DNA of 64,000 nt, taken from positions 42,307-106,306 of the IMG/VR virus record IMGVR_UViG_3300020578_000020. One strand, given 5' to 3'. The notes below the pieces were generated by a model. That model was given only the letters and a program-made list of their open reading frames with translations, made no database searches and was not told where the DNA came from. Shown in pieces: positions 7,209 through 16,530 of this stretch. The position numbers were made by a program, and so were the translations under genes. Positions within the stretch are counted from its first letter, which is position 1; each line of letters starts with the position of its first letter. Origin of the DNA: a virus.

Positions 7209-7331
7209 ATGAAAAGAGTCATAAGACTTACAGAATCAGATTTAACTCGTATTGTAAGACGAGTTATCAACGAAAGACAACAATTGACCGAACAAGTAGT
7301 GAAAAATTTAGTGGTACCAACTCAAAAATAA
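7209..7331 (+). CDS. small phage protein with LTESDLTRIVRRVINE motif
   Basis: A 40-residue protein starting MKRVIRLTESDLTRIVRRV and ending VPTQK. The segment LTESDLTRIVRRVINE is a signature I know from the N-termini of many proteins in large marine/freshwater T4-like phages, where it often stands alone or heads a structural protein. It is basic and probably helical. The same kind of N-terminal motif heads the protein at 7895 (ISESEKNRILEMHK). These may be cleaved prohead propeptides or docking helices, but that is not shown here. Confidence 0.6.
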   Translation: MKRVIRLTESDLTRIVRRVINERQQLTEQVVKNLVVPTQK

Positions 7332-7332
7332 A

Positions 7333-7367
7333 AAACCCCAATCCAAAACAGATCAGGATTTGAGTTT
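7333..7367. terminator. bidirectional terminator-like hairpin
   Basis: AAACCCCAATCC pairs with GGATTTGAGTTT, with two mismatched positions. A runs and T runs flank both sides. It lies between convergent genes. Confidence 0.5.
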
Positions 7368-7789
7368 TAAGAGGATTTAATAATATTAAACTTATTTGTT
7401 TTTTTTACGGTGGTCATTCCCACAGAATTCCAATACCATAGAACATTATCCTGTTTTTGACTTATGTGAATAATTAAACCGTAATCAAACCCTTCTTCCA
7501 AAATTTTCACAATCAACAATCCATCATTTGTTTTTATGGTTTTTATTGGTAATACACTTAAAAATTCATCATTTACATAATAAGAGGATGTTTCATCACT
7601 CAAGTCAATTACATAAGTTGTTTTTGTTGACTCAGGATCACGTAAAATATCAGGACTCATCAAGACCGAATCTAAAGTTGTGCTTCTAAATGAAACCATT
7701 TCTTGTCTTTCAAACATCTCAATTACTATTTTTTGAGAAAAAGAAAAAGAGAAGAAGAATAAAAGAATTGATAAGAAATAAGTTTTCAT
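7367..7789 (-). CDS. secreted hypothetical protein
   Basis: A 140-residue protein with a classic signal peptide: MKTYFLSILLFFFSFSFSQ, with a basic n-region, a Phe/Leu-rich core and an SFSFSQ end typical of flavobacterial secreted proteins (cleavage near residue 18 or 19). The mature part is about 120 residues, mostly beta-like, with no cysteine and no domain I recognise. It would be exported to the periplasm or outside. A TAnnTTTG element (7819-7826) precedes it, as for other accessory genes here. It may be host-derived and could act on the host envelope. Confidence 0.6.
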   Translation of the reverse strand: MKTYFLSILLFFFSFSFSQKIVIEMFERQEMVSFRSTTLDSVLMSPDILRDPESTKTTYVIDLSDETSSYYVNDEFLSVLPIKTIKTNDGLLIVKILEEGFDYGLIIHISQKQDNVLWYWNSVGMTTVKKTNKFNIIKSS

Positions 7790-7818
7790 AATAATTGTGT
7801 TTTAAATTGATAATAAAA

Positions 7819-7826
7819 CAAAGGTA
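7819..7826 (-). promoter_or_regulatory. -7 element of the secreted-protein gene
   Basis: TACCTTTG on the - strand, an exact TAnnTTTG, 29 nt before the ATG. No clear -33 TTTG is seen. Confidence 0.45.
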
Positions 7827-7870
7827 TATAAAAAATTAAATAAAAAAAAACTTTTTATTTTTTTTTGGTG

Positions 7871-7878
7871 TATTTATA
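7871..7878 (+). promoter_or_regulatory. TATTTATA element upstream of the 308-aa gene
   Basis: TATTTATA, 16 nt before the ATG at 7895. Confidence 0.4.
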
Positions 7879-7894
7879 ATTAAATAAAAAACAT

Positions 7895-8821
7895 ATGAAA
7901 AAATTTTTAATATCAGAATCAGAAAAAAACCGAATTTTAGAAATGCACAAAAGAGCCGTTAGAAAAGAATGGGTTCTTAATGAAGCTTCTGGCGATGATG
8001 ATGGTAGCGGTAAAGAATTAAAAAATGCTGGAATTAGAAGTATATCACCTGCAGATACTACCGATTCTAATACAGGCGGATTAAAGGCGGCTGGAGGGGC
8101 GACTTTCGTCCAACTTGTAGATATAAATGGGATTACACTTTATTATAACTGTATAAGAGACCCAAGAGCAAGTAAAAAAGAGGTCGATGTCAGCCCTACA
8201 ATTTTCAAAACAGGGTCCCTAATGGATCAAAATTACAATGATGTAAGAAACAACACAATATTGCATGGAAATTGGGAACAAATACTACAAAAAAATTGTA
8301 GTTCTGCGTATTCATTTGTTAATAATTGGAGAGCTGAAAATTGTCCAAAACTGAACGCTAAAACATATTGGGATTATAACAATCAATGTTCTATTTATAT
8401 GAATGCTCAAGCGGCTGAAAAACAACAACAAGCTCAAGCAACTGCTGACGCAGATGCTCAAAAAGTAAAAGATGCTGAGGCGGCTAAAGAGAAGGCCGAT
8501 ATGGATGCTAGAACCGCAGCTGCAAATGCCAAAAACTTAGAGGCAAAAACTTCGGCAGCTTCATTTTCGGAGCCTTTCAATAAACTTTATAGTGAGTTAT
8601 TTACATTAGTTTCTTCATCTCCTATGGGTAGTCAACAAGAAATAGAGGATAAAATTAATCAATTAAATACTATGTATAACGACCCAAATCTAAAAACAGG
8701 TAGACTTGAAGCTAAGGATAATAATTCAATCGCGACAACAATAAAAAATACACCAAAATTATTACAACAAGCTAAAGCCCAATATCCAGGAATAACCGCA
8801 ACATTTGGAAAGTCTCTTTAG
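7895..8821 (+). CDS. probable virion-type protein with SEKNRILEMH N-terminus
   Basis: A 308-residue protein starting MKKFLISESEKNRILEMHK, an N-terminal signature widespread in large T4-like phages of aquatic bacteria. Residues about 70-170 form a compact part with four cysteines (ITLYYNCIRDP, LQKNCSS, NCPKLN, NNQCSIY). Residues about 170-225 are an Ala/Gln/Lys-rich coiled coil with AEKQQQAQATADADAQKVKD, and the tail is helical. There is no signal peptide or membrane segment. The family signature and the TATTTATA element suggest a late or structural protein. Exact function unknown. Confidence 0.6.
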   Translation: MKKFLISESEKNRILEMHKRAVRKEWVLNEASGDDDGSGKELKNAGIRSISPADTTDSNTGGLKAAGGATFVQLVDINGITLYYNCIRDPRASKKEVDVSPTIFKTGSLMDQNYNDVRNNTILHGNWEQILQKNCSSAYSFVNNWRAENCPKLNAKTYWDYNNQCSIYMNAQAAEKQQQAQATADADAQKVKDAEAAKEKADMDARTAAANAKNLEAKTSAASFSEPFNKLYSELFTLVSSSPMGSQQEIEDKINQLNTMYNDPNLKTGRLEAKDNNSIATTIKNTPKLLQQAKAQYPGITATFGKSL

Positions 8822-8857
8822 TATTTACAACCAAATAATTTGATTTTTTTATACAAA

Positions 8858-8886
8858 AACCCCCATCCTAAAGAGGGGGTTTCTTT
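8858..8886. terminator. bidirectional terminator
   Basis: AACCCCC (8858-8864) pairs with GGGGGTT (8875-8881) around a 10-nt loop, with T-rich tails in both directions. It separates convergent genes. Confidence 0.8.
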
Positions 8887-9399
8887 TTATTTATACATTG
8901 TCAAAACACAGTAAAAAGTTGGATTATTTTGATAGAACACATTCCCATAATATATTTTATTCGATATTTTAGATCCCACACAAACACCATCGTATTTTGT
9001 ATCAAGTAAAAGTGCATTATGTGATGGAGAATTTTTCCATATTTCTAAAACTCGATTGGCCCTTTCTTCATCTGTTTTTTTATCGTCAAATGTACATAAA
9101 TTTTCACCAATGTATTTATAGTTATAACCATATAGGTAGGTGATTCGATCGGTAAAATTATTAAAAGTTTGACCAAAAGATGATTGTATCGTTTGTGAGT
9201 GATCGAAAGGCATTGTTGATGTCTCAACCATGTAAGTTAGCATTTGACTATTTGCCAATTTTGCTTCAGAAGAATACTTTAATGGTGAGAGACCATATTC
9301 TTTTCGATATTGATTAACTTTTTTAATGATTAGATCATTTACAGTTTGACCAAAGCTGTGAAAGAAAAGAAAGAAGATAAAAATTGATAATGTTTTCAT
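8887..9399 (-). CDS. secreted CAP (SCP/PR1) domain protein
   Basis: A 170-residue protein with signal peptide MKTLSIFIFFLFFHSFGQ (cleavage near residue 18). It is followed by one CAP domain: KVNQYRKEYGLSPLKYSSEAKL, the CAP helix with FDHSQT, the GENL motif (about residue 108) and WKNSPSHNALLLDTKYDGVCVG near the C-terminus. Bacterial CAP proteins are extracellular or periplasmic with poorly known functions. A CAP gene in a phage is uncommon and probably came from the host. It may alter the infected cell surface or interact with neighbours. Convergent with the 308-aa gene and followed by a shared terminator. Confidence 0.8.
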   Translation of the reverse strand: MKTLSIFIFFLFFHSFGQTVNDLIIKKVNQYRKEYGLSPLKYSSEAKLANSQMLTYMVETSTMPFDHSQTIQSSFGQTFNNFTDRITYLYGYNYKYIGENLCTFDDKKTDEERANRVLEIWKNSPSHNALLLDTKYDGVCVGSKISNKIYYGNVFYQNNPTFYCVLTMYK

Positions 9400-9416
9400 T
9401 TGTTAGATTTATACTA

Positions 9417-9424
9417 CAAATGTA
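9417..9424 (-). promoter_or_regulatory. -7 element of the CAP gene
   Basis: TACATTTG on the - strand, an exact TAnnTTTG, 17 nt before the ATG. The -33 element is not clear. Confidence 0.45.
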
Positions 9425-9463
9425 AAATTAATTTCTCTAATAAAAAAAATTAAAACAATATTT

Positions 9464-11506
9464 TTATTTAGTTTTATTTCTTCCCCTTCTTTTTGGGTTT
9501 TCTTCTTTGGTTACCACAAGAATTTCATCGTTTTCAACAACCAAAACATACTCCTTATTTTCTTCGATTTCCGACATCAATATCTTTTCTGAAATTAAGT
9601 CTTCAATTTTTTCTTGGATTGCCCGTTTTATAGGTCTTGCCCCGAAAGTTTCATCAAAACCGACTTTTGAAATATACTCAATTAAATCTTGATTATATGT
9701 GAAGATATAATGTTTTTCTAAAACTCTACTTAATAGTTTATCAACCTCGAGTTTTGTGATCTTATCGATATGGTCTTTTTCTAAAGAATTAAAAATAACA
9801 ACATCATCAATTCTATTTAAGAATTCGGGTGCGAAAAACTTCTTCAACTCTTTTTTTAGAACCTCTTGTTTTTCTTCTTCTAATACAACATCACTTTTTG
9901 TGGTTTTGAATCCCATGCCAGTTCCAAAATCTTGTAATTTCTTAACACCAATATTGGATGTCATGATTATTAAACAATTTTTGAAATTGATTTTACGACC
10001 CAAAGAATCGGTAATATGACCATCGTCTAACAACTGTAATAATGTTGAAAATATGTCTTTATGAGCCTTTTCAATCTCATCGAATAATACAACAGAATAA
10101 GGTTTGTTTTTGACTTGTTCGGTTAATTGACCACCTTGGTCATATCCAACGTATCCTGGAGGAGATCCAATAAGTCGAGATATTGTGTGTTTTTCTTGAT
10201 ATTCACTCATATCCACTCTAATCATGTTGTCAGGACTTCCAAAAATTTCTTTTGCCAATTGTTTTGCCAAGTATGTTTTTCCAACTCCTGTTGAACCAAG
10301 AAAAATGAATGATCCTATGGGTTTGTTTGGATCTTTAATACCCATTCGGTTTCTTCTAATTGCTTTTGATATTTTATTTACCGCCTCTTCTTGACCAATT
10401 ACCTTTGAGTTCAAGTTTTCATTCAAACTAATTAAACTATTTCTTTCATCTACGTTGATATTTGAAATTGGAATTTTAGTCATATTTGATACAACTTCAT
10501 AAATCAACTCTTCAGGAATATTTCTTTTACTATTTCTTAAGTGTTGCTCAAATTTCTTTTTTTCTTCCTCCAATTTTGATAGTACACTTCTTTCACGGTC
10601 TCTTAGTTCTGCCGCTTGTTCGTAATTTTGTTTTTTAATTACGTTGAATTTCTCTTGTTTGATGTTGTTTGCTTGTTGCTTGAGGTCTTCAATTTCCTTT
10701 GGTAATTTAACGTCGATTTGCATTCTTGCTCCAACCTCATCTAAAATATCAAAGGCCTTGTCAGGAAATTCGCGATCTGTAATATAACGATCTGCTAACT
10801 CAACAAATATTTTTAATGTTTCATCGTCGTATGAGACTTTATGATGATCCTCATATTTTAATTTACTTAATTTTAATATTTCCAATGTTTCTTCTTTTGA
10901 AGATGGATCAACCACAACTTTTTGAAACCTTCGCTCTAATGCTCCGTCTTTTTCAAAGTTTGTTCGATATTCATCTAAGGTTGTTGCTCCAATACATTGT
11001 ATTTCACCACGAGAAAGTGCTGGTTTGAAGATGTTCGACGCATCTAACGATCCTGAACTATTTCCTGCACCAACAATCGTATGAATTTCATCAATAAATA
11101 AAATAATATTCGGAGTGTTCTGAAGTTCTTCGATTATTACTTTCATCCTTTCTTCAAACTGACCACGGTATTTTGTTCCTGCAACCAAAGAATTCATATC
11201 CAAAGACACGATTCTCTTATCCATAAGATTTTTGGGACATTCTCCTTTGTGAATCATCATAGCAAGACCATCGACGATTGCCGTTTTACCTGCTCCAGGT
11301 TCACCAATAATAATTGGATTATTTTTTTTTCTACGAGATAGAATTTGAGCAATTCTCAAGATTTCTTTTTTTCTTCCAATAACAGGATCAAGTTTCCCAT
11401 CTTGTGCAAACTTATTTAAATCCTTGCTGAAATTATCTAAAACAGGTGTTACACTGTCACTCTTCTTTTTTGATTTGTCGTTTTCTTCATCCATAAATTC
11501 TAACAT
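9464..11506 (-). CDS. ClpC-like AAA+ unfoldase without N-domain
   Basis: A 680-residue Hsp100 protein with two AAA+ modules. Module 1 starts near residue 40 with GEPGAGKTA (Walker A) and [10 protein letters not shown] (Walker B); module 2 has [10 protein letters not shown] and [11 protein letters not shown]. Between them is a short middle region with a UVR-type motif ([11 protein letters not shown]), which marks ClpC rather than ClpA/ClpB. The usual N-terminal repeat domain is missing; about 30 charged residues stand in its place. In module 2, [20 protein letters not shown] carries MGF where ClpC has its VGF ClpP-docking loop, so coupling to host ClpP is possible. It would unfold proteins or remodel complexes; loss of the N-domain suggests changed substrate or adaptor choice. 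Confidence 0.9.
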   Translation of the reverse strand: MLEFMDEENDKSKKKSDSVTPVLDNFSKDLNKFAQDGKLDPVIGRKKEILRIAQILSRRKKNNPIIIGEPGAGKTAIVDGLAMMIHKGECPKNLMDKRIVSLDMNSLVAGTKYRGQFEERMKVIIEELQNTPNIILFIDEIHTIVGAGNSSGSLDASNIFKPALSRGEIQCIGATTLDEYRTNFEKDGALERRFQKVVVDPSSKEETLEILKLSKLKYEDHHKVSYDDETLKIFVELADRYITDREFPDKAFDILDEVGARMQIDVKLPKEIEDLKQQANNIKQEKFNVIKKQNYEQAAELRDRERSVLSKLEEEKKKFEQHLRNSKRNIPEELIYEVVSNMTKIPISNINVDERNSLISLNENLNSKVIGQEEAVNKISKAIRRNRMGIKDPNKPIGSFIFLGSTGVGKTYLAKQLAKEIFGSPDNMIRVDMSEYQEKHTISRLIGSPPGYVGYDQGGQLTEQVKNKPYSVVLFDEIEKAHKDIFSTLLQLLDDGHITDSLGRKINFKNCLIIMTSNIGVKKLQDFGTGMGFKTTKSDVVLEEEKQEVLKKELKKFFAPEFLNRIDDVVIFNSLEKDHIDKITKLEVDKLLSRVLEKHYIFTYNQDLIEYISKVGFDETFGARPIKRAIQEKIEDLISEKILMSEIEENKEYVLVVENDEILVVTKEENPKRRGRNKTK

Positions 11507-11677
11507 AACTTTTTTTCAAATTATACAATTATCTTTTTATAAAGTCCATAACTGAACATTTGTCATGTTTTTTAATTTTAGTATGACAAAATAACAGTAT
11601 TTTTATTTTTTTTTAAAAATGGCACATTATTGGTTTAGAATGGTAAAAAATAAACTTATTAAAAAAATGTATTCAAA

Positions 11678-13546
11678 ATGGGAAAAATTATCGGAATAGA
11701 TTTAGGGACTACTAATTCTTGTGTGGCAGTAATGGAAGGTCGCGAACCTGTGGTAATCACAAACAGCGAAGGTAAAAGAACAACACCATCTGTTGTTGGA
11801 TTTATTAAAGATGGTGAGAGAAAAATTGGAGATCCAGCAAAACGACAGGCTGTAACAAATCCAAATAAAACAATCTACTCAATCAAAAGATTTATGGGAA
11901 GTAAATTCGAGGAAACAAAAAGTGAAATATCGAAAGTTCCTTATAAAATCATAAACGAAAATCAAACACCAAAGGTTAAAATTGATGATAGAAGTTTTTC
12001 TCCACAAGAAATCTCCGCGGCAATTCTTCAAAAAATGAAACAAACCGCTGAAGACTACTTAGGTCAAAAGGTCACAGATGCGGTGATTACGGTTCCTGCA
12101 TACTTTAATGACGCACAAAGACAAGCAACAAAAGAAGCTGGTGAGATTGCTGGTCTAAATGTTAAAAGAATCATCAACGAACCTACCGCAGCGGCTTTAG
12201 CATATGGATTAGATAAAATTTCAAAAGACATGAAAATAGTTGTATTTGACTGTGGTGGTGGAACACATGACGTATCTGTATTGGAACTTGGTGATGGTGT
12301 ATTTGAAGTATTATCCACTGACGGGGATACTCATTTGGGTGGTGATGACTTTGATCAGGTAATTATTGATTTTTTGGCGTCAGAATTTAAACAAAATACA
12401 GGAATCGATGCGACAAAAGATCCTATGGCACTTCAAAGATTAAAAGAGGCAGGTGAAAAAGCAAAAATAGAATTATCATCTTCACCACAAACTGAAATTA
12501 ATTTACCTTATTTATCGGCAGATTCAACAGGGCCCAAACACCTTGTTGTAACAATCACAAAATCAAAATTCGATCAACTAACTGAGGATTTGGTAAAAAG
12601 AACAATTAGACCATGTGAATCGGCCTTGAAAAAGGCTGGTTTAAAACCAAGTGATATTGATGAGATTATTTTGGTGGGAGGATCAACACGTATTCCAGCA
12701 ATTCAAGAAGCCGTAAAAAAATTTTTTGGTAAAGATCCTTCAAAAGGGGTTAATCCCGACGAGGTGGTTGCCTTAGGGGCCGCAATTCAAGGTGGTGTTT
12801 TGGGTGGTGATGTTACTGATGTATTATTATTGGATATAACTCCACTTTCATTGGGTATTGAAACAATGGGTGGCGTATTTACAAAACTAATTGATGCAAA
12901 CACAACTATTCCAACAAAAAAATCTGAAACATTCTCAACGGCAGTTGATAACCAACCAACGGTAGAAATTCATGTTCTTCAAGGAGAAAGAGCGATGGCA
13001 AAAGACAACAGAACTATTGGTAAATTTAATTTGGACGGTATTCCACCAGCAAGACGAGGAACTCCTCAAATCGAAGTAACTTTCGATATTGACGCGAACG
13101 GTATAATCAATGTATCTGCGGTCGACAAAGCAACAAATAAAGTTCAATCTATTCGTATTGAGTCATCATCAGGTCTTTCAAAAGAAGAAGTTGAAAGAAT
13201 GAAAAGGGAGGCTGAAATAAATGCTGAGGCGGACAAAAAACTTAAAGAAGACGCTGATACTTTAAATTCGGCAGATTCATTAATGTTCCAAGTTGGTAAA
13301 TCACTCGAGGATCTTGGTGACAAAATCTCTGAAGAAGAAAAATCTGAAATTAACTCCAAAGTTGAGAAATTAAGAGAAGCTTGTAATAAGAAAGATATTT
13401 CACAAGTTAAAACACTTACCGAAGAAGTCAATAAAAAGTTTCAAGAGATAAGTCAAAAGTTGTATGAACAAACAAATCAAACAACACCTAATGATGAAGT
13501 TACAGAAGAAGACTTCCAAAATGTTGAGTTCGAAGAAGTAAAATAA
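11678..13546 (+). CDS. dnaK: DnaK (Hsp70) chaperone
   Basis: A full-length 622-residue Hsp70. The nucleotide-binding domain starts [15 protein letters not shown] and contains [10 protein letters not shown]. The substrate-binding domain has the usual linker ([19 protein letters not shown]), and the tail ends in NVEFEEVK, like Bacteroidota DnaK. The phosphate-2 motif reads [14 protein letters not shown] instead of the usual DLGGGTFDVS, two changes close to the nucleotide. It is divergent from the ClpC-like gene. No phage J-domain or GrpE is seen here, so it would need host co-chaperones. It probably helps folding or assembly of virion proteins. A strong hairpin terminator follows. Confidence 0.97.
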   Translation: MGKIIGIDLGTTNSCVAVMEGREPVVITNSEGKRTTPSVVGFIKDGERKIGDPAKRQAVTNPNKTIYSIKRFMGSKFEETKSEISKVPYKIINENQTPKVKIDDRSFSPQEISAAILQKMKQTAEDYLGQKVTDAVITVPAYFNDAQRQATKEAGEIAGLNVKRIINEPTAAALAYGLDKISKDMKIVVFDCGGGTHDVSVLELGDGVFEVLSTDGDTHLGGDDFDQVIIDFLASEFKQNTGIDATKDPMALQRLKEAGEKAKIELSSSPQTEINLPYLSADSTGPKHLVVTITKSKFDQLTEDLVKRTIRPCESALKKAGLKPSDIDEIILVGGSTRIPAIQEAVKKFFGKDPSKGVNPDEVVALGAAIQGGVLGGDVTDVLLLDITPLSLGIETMGGVFTKLIDANTTIPTKKSETFSTAVDNQPTVEIHVLQGERAMAKDNRTIGKFNLDGIPPARRGTPQIEVTFDIDANGIINVSAVDKATNKVQSIRIESSSGLSKEEVERMKREAEINAEADKKLKEDADTLNSADSLMFQVGKSLEDLGDKISEEEKSEINSKVEKLREACNKKDISQVKTLTEEVNKKFQEISQKLYEQTNQTTPNDEVTEEDFQNVEFEEVK

Positions 13547-13568
13547 TCTCTCAAGATTGAAATAAATT

Positions 13569-13596
13569 AAATCCACCTTCGGGTGGATTTTTTTTT
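13569..13596 (+). terminator. intrinsic terminator of dnaK
   Basis: AATCCACC-TTCG-GGTGGATT, a UUCG tetraloop stem of at least 8 bp followed by a T run. Confidence 0.9.
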
Positions 13597-13600
13597 CATA

Positions 13601-13608
13601 TATTTATA
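13601..13608 (+). promoter_or_regulatory. TATTTATA element upstream of the 106-aa gene
   Basis: TATTTATA ending only 3 nt before the ATG at 13612, too close for an ordinary -10 box. Confidence 0.4.
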
Positions 13609-13611
13609 GTC

Positions 13612-13932
13612 ATGAAAGCTTGGAAAAAATTCGCAGAAACTTTAGAATTAACAAATGAGTTAGAAGATATGTATTTCGAAATTAGAGAAATTTTTCAAAT
13701 AGAAGGTTGGACACAAAAAGATGTTGAAAGGCCACCATATTATCCAAATGACTTGATGACTTTACATTCAAAATTCCAACAATTAGTTCGAGAAACAGAC
13801 CGAACAATAAGAGATTATGGTTTTGATGTTGACGGACAAGAAGTTAGTAATTATATTATAAAAAAACTTAGTCACATAGATGACATAACCCCATTAAGAG
13901 ACGAAGATGGCAATAACAAGCGAAATAATTAG
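13612..13932 (+). CDS. hypothetical phage protein (106 aa)
   Basis: A soluble, mostly helical 106-residue protein starting MKAWKKFAETLELTNELEDM. The middle has WTQKDVERPPYYPNDLMTL and the tail is polar. No family is recognised. Its last 26 nt overlap the start of the KTSC gene, so the two are probably translated together. It opens the gene series leading to the head genes, and its TATTTATA element suggests late expression. Confidence 0.65.
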   Translation: MKAWKKFAETLELTNELEDMYFEIREIFQIEGWTQKDVERPPYYPNDLMTLHSKFQQLVRETDRTIRDYGFDVDGQEVSNYIIKKLSHIDDITPLRDEDGNNKRNN

Positions 13933-14149
13933 TGGAACTACAATTTTAAATGAAGTAGAATCTTCAAACATTGTTAGAACACAATACGATACTTTAACAA
14001 AAAAAATGATTGCTGAGTTTAAAAACGGAGCAAAATATGAATATGATGATGTACCTCATCAAAAGTATACTCAATTCAGATCGGCACAATCACAGGGTAA
14101 TTTTTTCAATACGAACATTTCAAAAGTTCATAAGTATAAGAAACTATAA
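13907..14149 (+). CDS. KTSC domain protein
   Basis: An 80-residue protein that is almost entirely one KTSC domain: SSNIVRTQYDTLTKKMIAEF, NGAKYEYDDVPHQKYTQFR, then SQGNFFNTNISKVHKYKKL. KTSC domains are small beta-rich modules named for the lysine tRNA synthetase C-terminal region. They occur in many phages and bacteria; their role is unknown, with nucleic-acid binding often suggested. The start overlaps the previous gene by 26 nt. The C-terminal half includes the conserved S-x-G-x-FFN-x-x-I pattern. Confidence 0.8.
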   Translation: MAITSEIISGTTILNEVESSNIVRTQYDTLTKKMIAEFKNGAKYEYDDVPHQKYTQFRSAQSQGNFFNTNISKVHKYKKL

Positions 14150-14157
14150 TCAGTAGG

Positions 14158-14165
14158 TATTTATT
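14158..14165 (+). promoter_or_regulatory. TATTTATT element upstream of the nucleotidyltransferase-like gene
   Basis: TATTTATT ending 3 nt before the ATG at 14169. Confidence 0.4.
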
Positions 14166-14168
14166 AAT

Positions 14169-14906
14169 ATGTATAATACCGATGTTATTAAAAGTTTTAA
14201 ATCTCAAGACGAACTCAATTTAAAAATTTGGGAAAAGGATGGTAAGTCGTATATGATGAGACCTGACGTTAGAGAAAGACTTTTGGAGGTTGCCAACCTT
14301 TTTATCGATTCATTAGGGGTTGATTTAATAATCACTGATATTATTATGATTGGTTCTTTAGTTAATTACAACTGGTCAAAATATTCTGATATTGATTTAC
14401 ACGTAGTTGTTAATTTCGATCAGTTTTCTGAAAACTCAAAAGATTTATATCTCGAATTCTTTGATCTAAAAAAAGTAGTTTTTAATCAAAAACATAATAT
14501 TACAATGTTTGGTTATGATGTTGAGTGTTTTGTACAGAAGGAAGATGAAACAACTTTTAGTAGTGGTATCTATTCTATTCTTTATGATATGTGGATGAAT
14601 GAACCAAAAAAACTTGGTGTTGATAATATTGATAAGAAATTATTAAAAGACAAAGCGTCACAATGGATGAGAATAATTGATGGTGTTGTTGACAACATAG
14701 AAGATGAAAATCCTAACGAAATTAAATCTTTGGTAAAAAAATATAAAGAAAAACTTAAGAAGTTTAGAAACTGTGGTTTAGAAAAAGATGGCGAAATGTC
14801 TTTAGAAAATTTAGTTTTTAAATTACTAAGAAGAAACGGGTACATCGAAAAACTATACGATGTTCCAAATAAAGTCATAGACAAAAAACTCTCTATGAAA
14901 CAATAA
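14169..14906 (+). CDS. nucleotidyltransferase-like protein (pol-beta fold)
   Basis: A 245-residue protein with a minimal polymerase-beta-type nucleotidyltransferase motif: MIGSLVNYNWSKYSDIDLHVVVNF (residues 59-82). This fits the GS...(S)DxD pattern, with Asp75 and Asp77 as metal ligands and the GYDVECFVQ strand (about 117-125) supplying a third acidic residue. The C-terminal half is helical and charged. Such proteins are frequent in large T4-like phages. The substrate is unknown; nucleotide transfer to RNA, protein or small molecules are all possible. It lies directly upstream of the head block. Confidence 0.65.
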   Translation: MYNTDVIKSFKSQDELNLKIWEKDGKSYMMRPDVRERLLEVANLFIDSLGVDLIITDIIMIGSLVNYNWSKYSDIDLHVVVNFDQFSENSKDLYLEFFDLKKVVFNQKHNITMFGYDVECFVQKEDETTFSSGIYSILYDMWMNEPKKLGVDNIDKKLLKDKASQWMRIIDGVVDNIEDENPNEIKSLVKKYKEKLKKFRNCGLEKDGEMSLENLVFKLLRRNGYIEKLYDVPNKVIDKKLSMKQ

Positions 14907-14982
14907 ATCAATAGAAACAAAAATAATTGTATTTATCGATATATTTATTAATAAAAAATAATTTCTGTTAAAATAAAAAAAC

Positions 14983-16530
14983 ATGGGAGGAATAAAACCT
15001 ATTGGAAGTGAAAGACTCGAAGGGATGAATAAACTTAGACGAATTATGGAAATTGCTCGTTTTAAAGAAAATATCCCACAACAAATAAATGAAACTAAAT
15101 CCACAGAATATAGTATCCACTTGGCTGACGGTAATGTTTATCGTATCGAAAAAGAAAGACAAGGTTATATAATCAAATTGGCGATTAATGAATCGGAGTC
15201 AGAATACATCGAGCCTATGAAGGCAAGAAGATATTATAACGCATACTCACAAGCTCTAAAAAGATTAAATCTAATCACAAAAGAAATTAATGCACTTCAT
15301 GAAAATGAAGAAGGAACCGCACTAATTGGTGAGCAAAAAAAAAAGTTCATACTAAAGACCAAAAAAAAAGTTGAGTCTCCACCTGCTCAAAGCGCAGAAG
15401 GTGGGGCAGGATTACCGCCTGTTCCTAGTGGAGAAGGCGACGCAGGATTACCGCCTGTACCCAATACAGAAGGTGGAGCAGAATTACCACCCGTTCCAAG
15501 TGCAGAAGAACAAGGATTACCCCCTGTAGAAGGAGAATTACCACCTACTCCAAGTGCGACAGGGGAGGAAGGAGAATTACCACCTACTCCAAGTGCGACA
15601 GGAGAGGAAGAAGGGTTACCACCTGCTCCGAATGCAGCAGGAGAGGAAGGAGAATTACCACCTGTAGAAGGAGAAGAGGAAGAAATGGAATTTGATGCGG
15701 AAGAAAAACCAAAAGAAAAAAAAGTATCTGATCTCAAAAGAATTCAAATTTTAGTTGGTAAATTAGCTCAAAAAATCAGGTCATATGGCGAAGAAAAAGA
15801 ACTTTCTTCTCAAAATGTTAAATATATTGTTAACTCTATTTTATCAGCTCTCGATGTTGATGTTTTAGATGAGGACGACATAGAATCAATTATATCAAAA
15901 TTAGAAGGTGTTGAGGGTGATGAAGAGGAAGAAGGGGAAGAAATTGAAACTGATGTTGAAGGAGAACTTCCCGAGCCGCCACCCGCACCCGAAGGAGAAT
16001 TACCTGAACCGCCAATAGAGGGTGGAGAAATTCCCGCACCACCTGAAATGGGTGAAGGATACGATACCTTAGGAGGAGCATTAAGAGATTATATACCAGC
16101 AGCATACGGTAATTTGGCCATGAGTAAAATGTCGGGTGAACAAGTTGAAGAGTATGATCCTGATTTAGAAGAAATTGATTTCGAAGACGTAGGGGAGGAT
16201 GACTACCGTTCCCATAGAAGAAAAAGACATCTTTATCCCGATACAGAAAGACTCTCTCATGGAACGTTTGGCGAATCAACCGTTGATAAAATACTGAGCA
16301 ACTATTTTTCTGTAACCCCTAAAGAAAAAGTATTACATGAGATAAATTATAAGAATAATAAAGATAGTATTATTAAACTTGCCAAAACTGTTTCTCAATT
16401 AGATCAAGCTTTAGATTTTATTAAAAAAAATCCTAAAACTAAATTAATAGGTTTGTCTAACAAAAAGAATTTAATTTTCAAACAAGGAATCAACGAAGTT
16501 AAAATTACTGTTAATGGATTAATTTTATGA
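14983..16530 (+). CDS. proline-rich repeat phage protein upstream of terminase
   Basis: A 515-residue protein in three parts. Residues 1-130 are basic and helical (LRRIMEIARFKENIPQQINE). Residues about 130-235 are a low-complexity region of imperfect repeats built on LPPxPSATGEEGE, LPPVPS and LPPVEG units. A second helical part (KKVSDLKRIQILVGKLAQKI) is followed by another Pro/Glu-rich stretch, and the C-terminus (from about residue 430) is basic and helical. Repeat copies vary at the DNA level, unlike the exact repeats in the scaffold gene. A virion or assembly role is suggested by position only. Its stop overlaps the next start (ATGA). Confidence 0.6.
   Translation: MGGIKPIGSERLEGMNKLRRIMEIARFKENIPQQINETKSTEYSIHLADGNVYRIEKERQGYIIKLAINESESEYIEPMKARRYYNAYSQALKRLNLITKEINALHENEEGTALIGEQKKKFILKTKKKVESPPAQSAEGGAGLPPVPSGEGDAGLPPVPNTEGGAELPPVPSAEEQGLPPVEGELPPTPSATGEEGELPPTPSATGEEEGLPPAPNAAGEEGELPPVEGEEEEMEFDAEEKPKEKKVSDLKRIQILVGKLAQKIRSYGEEKELSSQNVKYIVNSILSALDVDVLDEDDIESIISKLEGVEGDEEEEGEEIETDVEGELPEPPPAPEGELPEPPIEGGEIPAPPEMGEGYDTLGGALRDYIPAAYGNLAMSKMSGEQVEEYDPDLEEIDFEDVGEDDYRSHRRKRHLYPDTERLSHGTFGESTVDKILSNYFSVTPKEKVLHEINYKNNKDSIIKLAKTVSQLDQALDFIKKNPKTKLIGLSNKKNLIFKQGINEVKITVNGLIL

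Noticed and set aside
15387-16279. Gly/Ser-rich and Leu/His-rich frames antisense to the proline-rich gene
   Set aside because: They are mirror products of the Pro/Glu-rich repeats of the + strand gene; no start context and no independent pattern.
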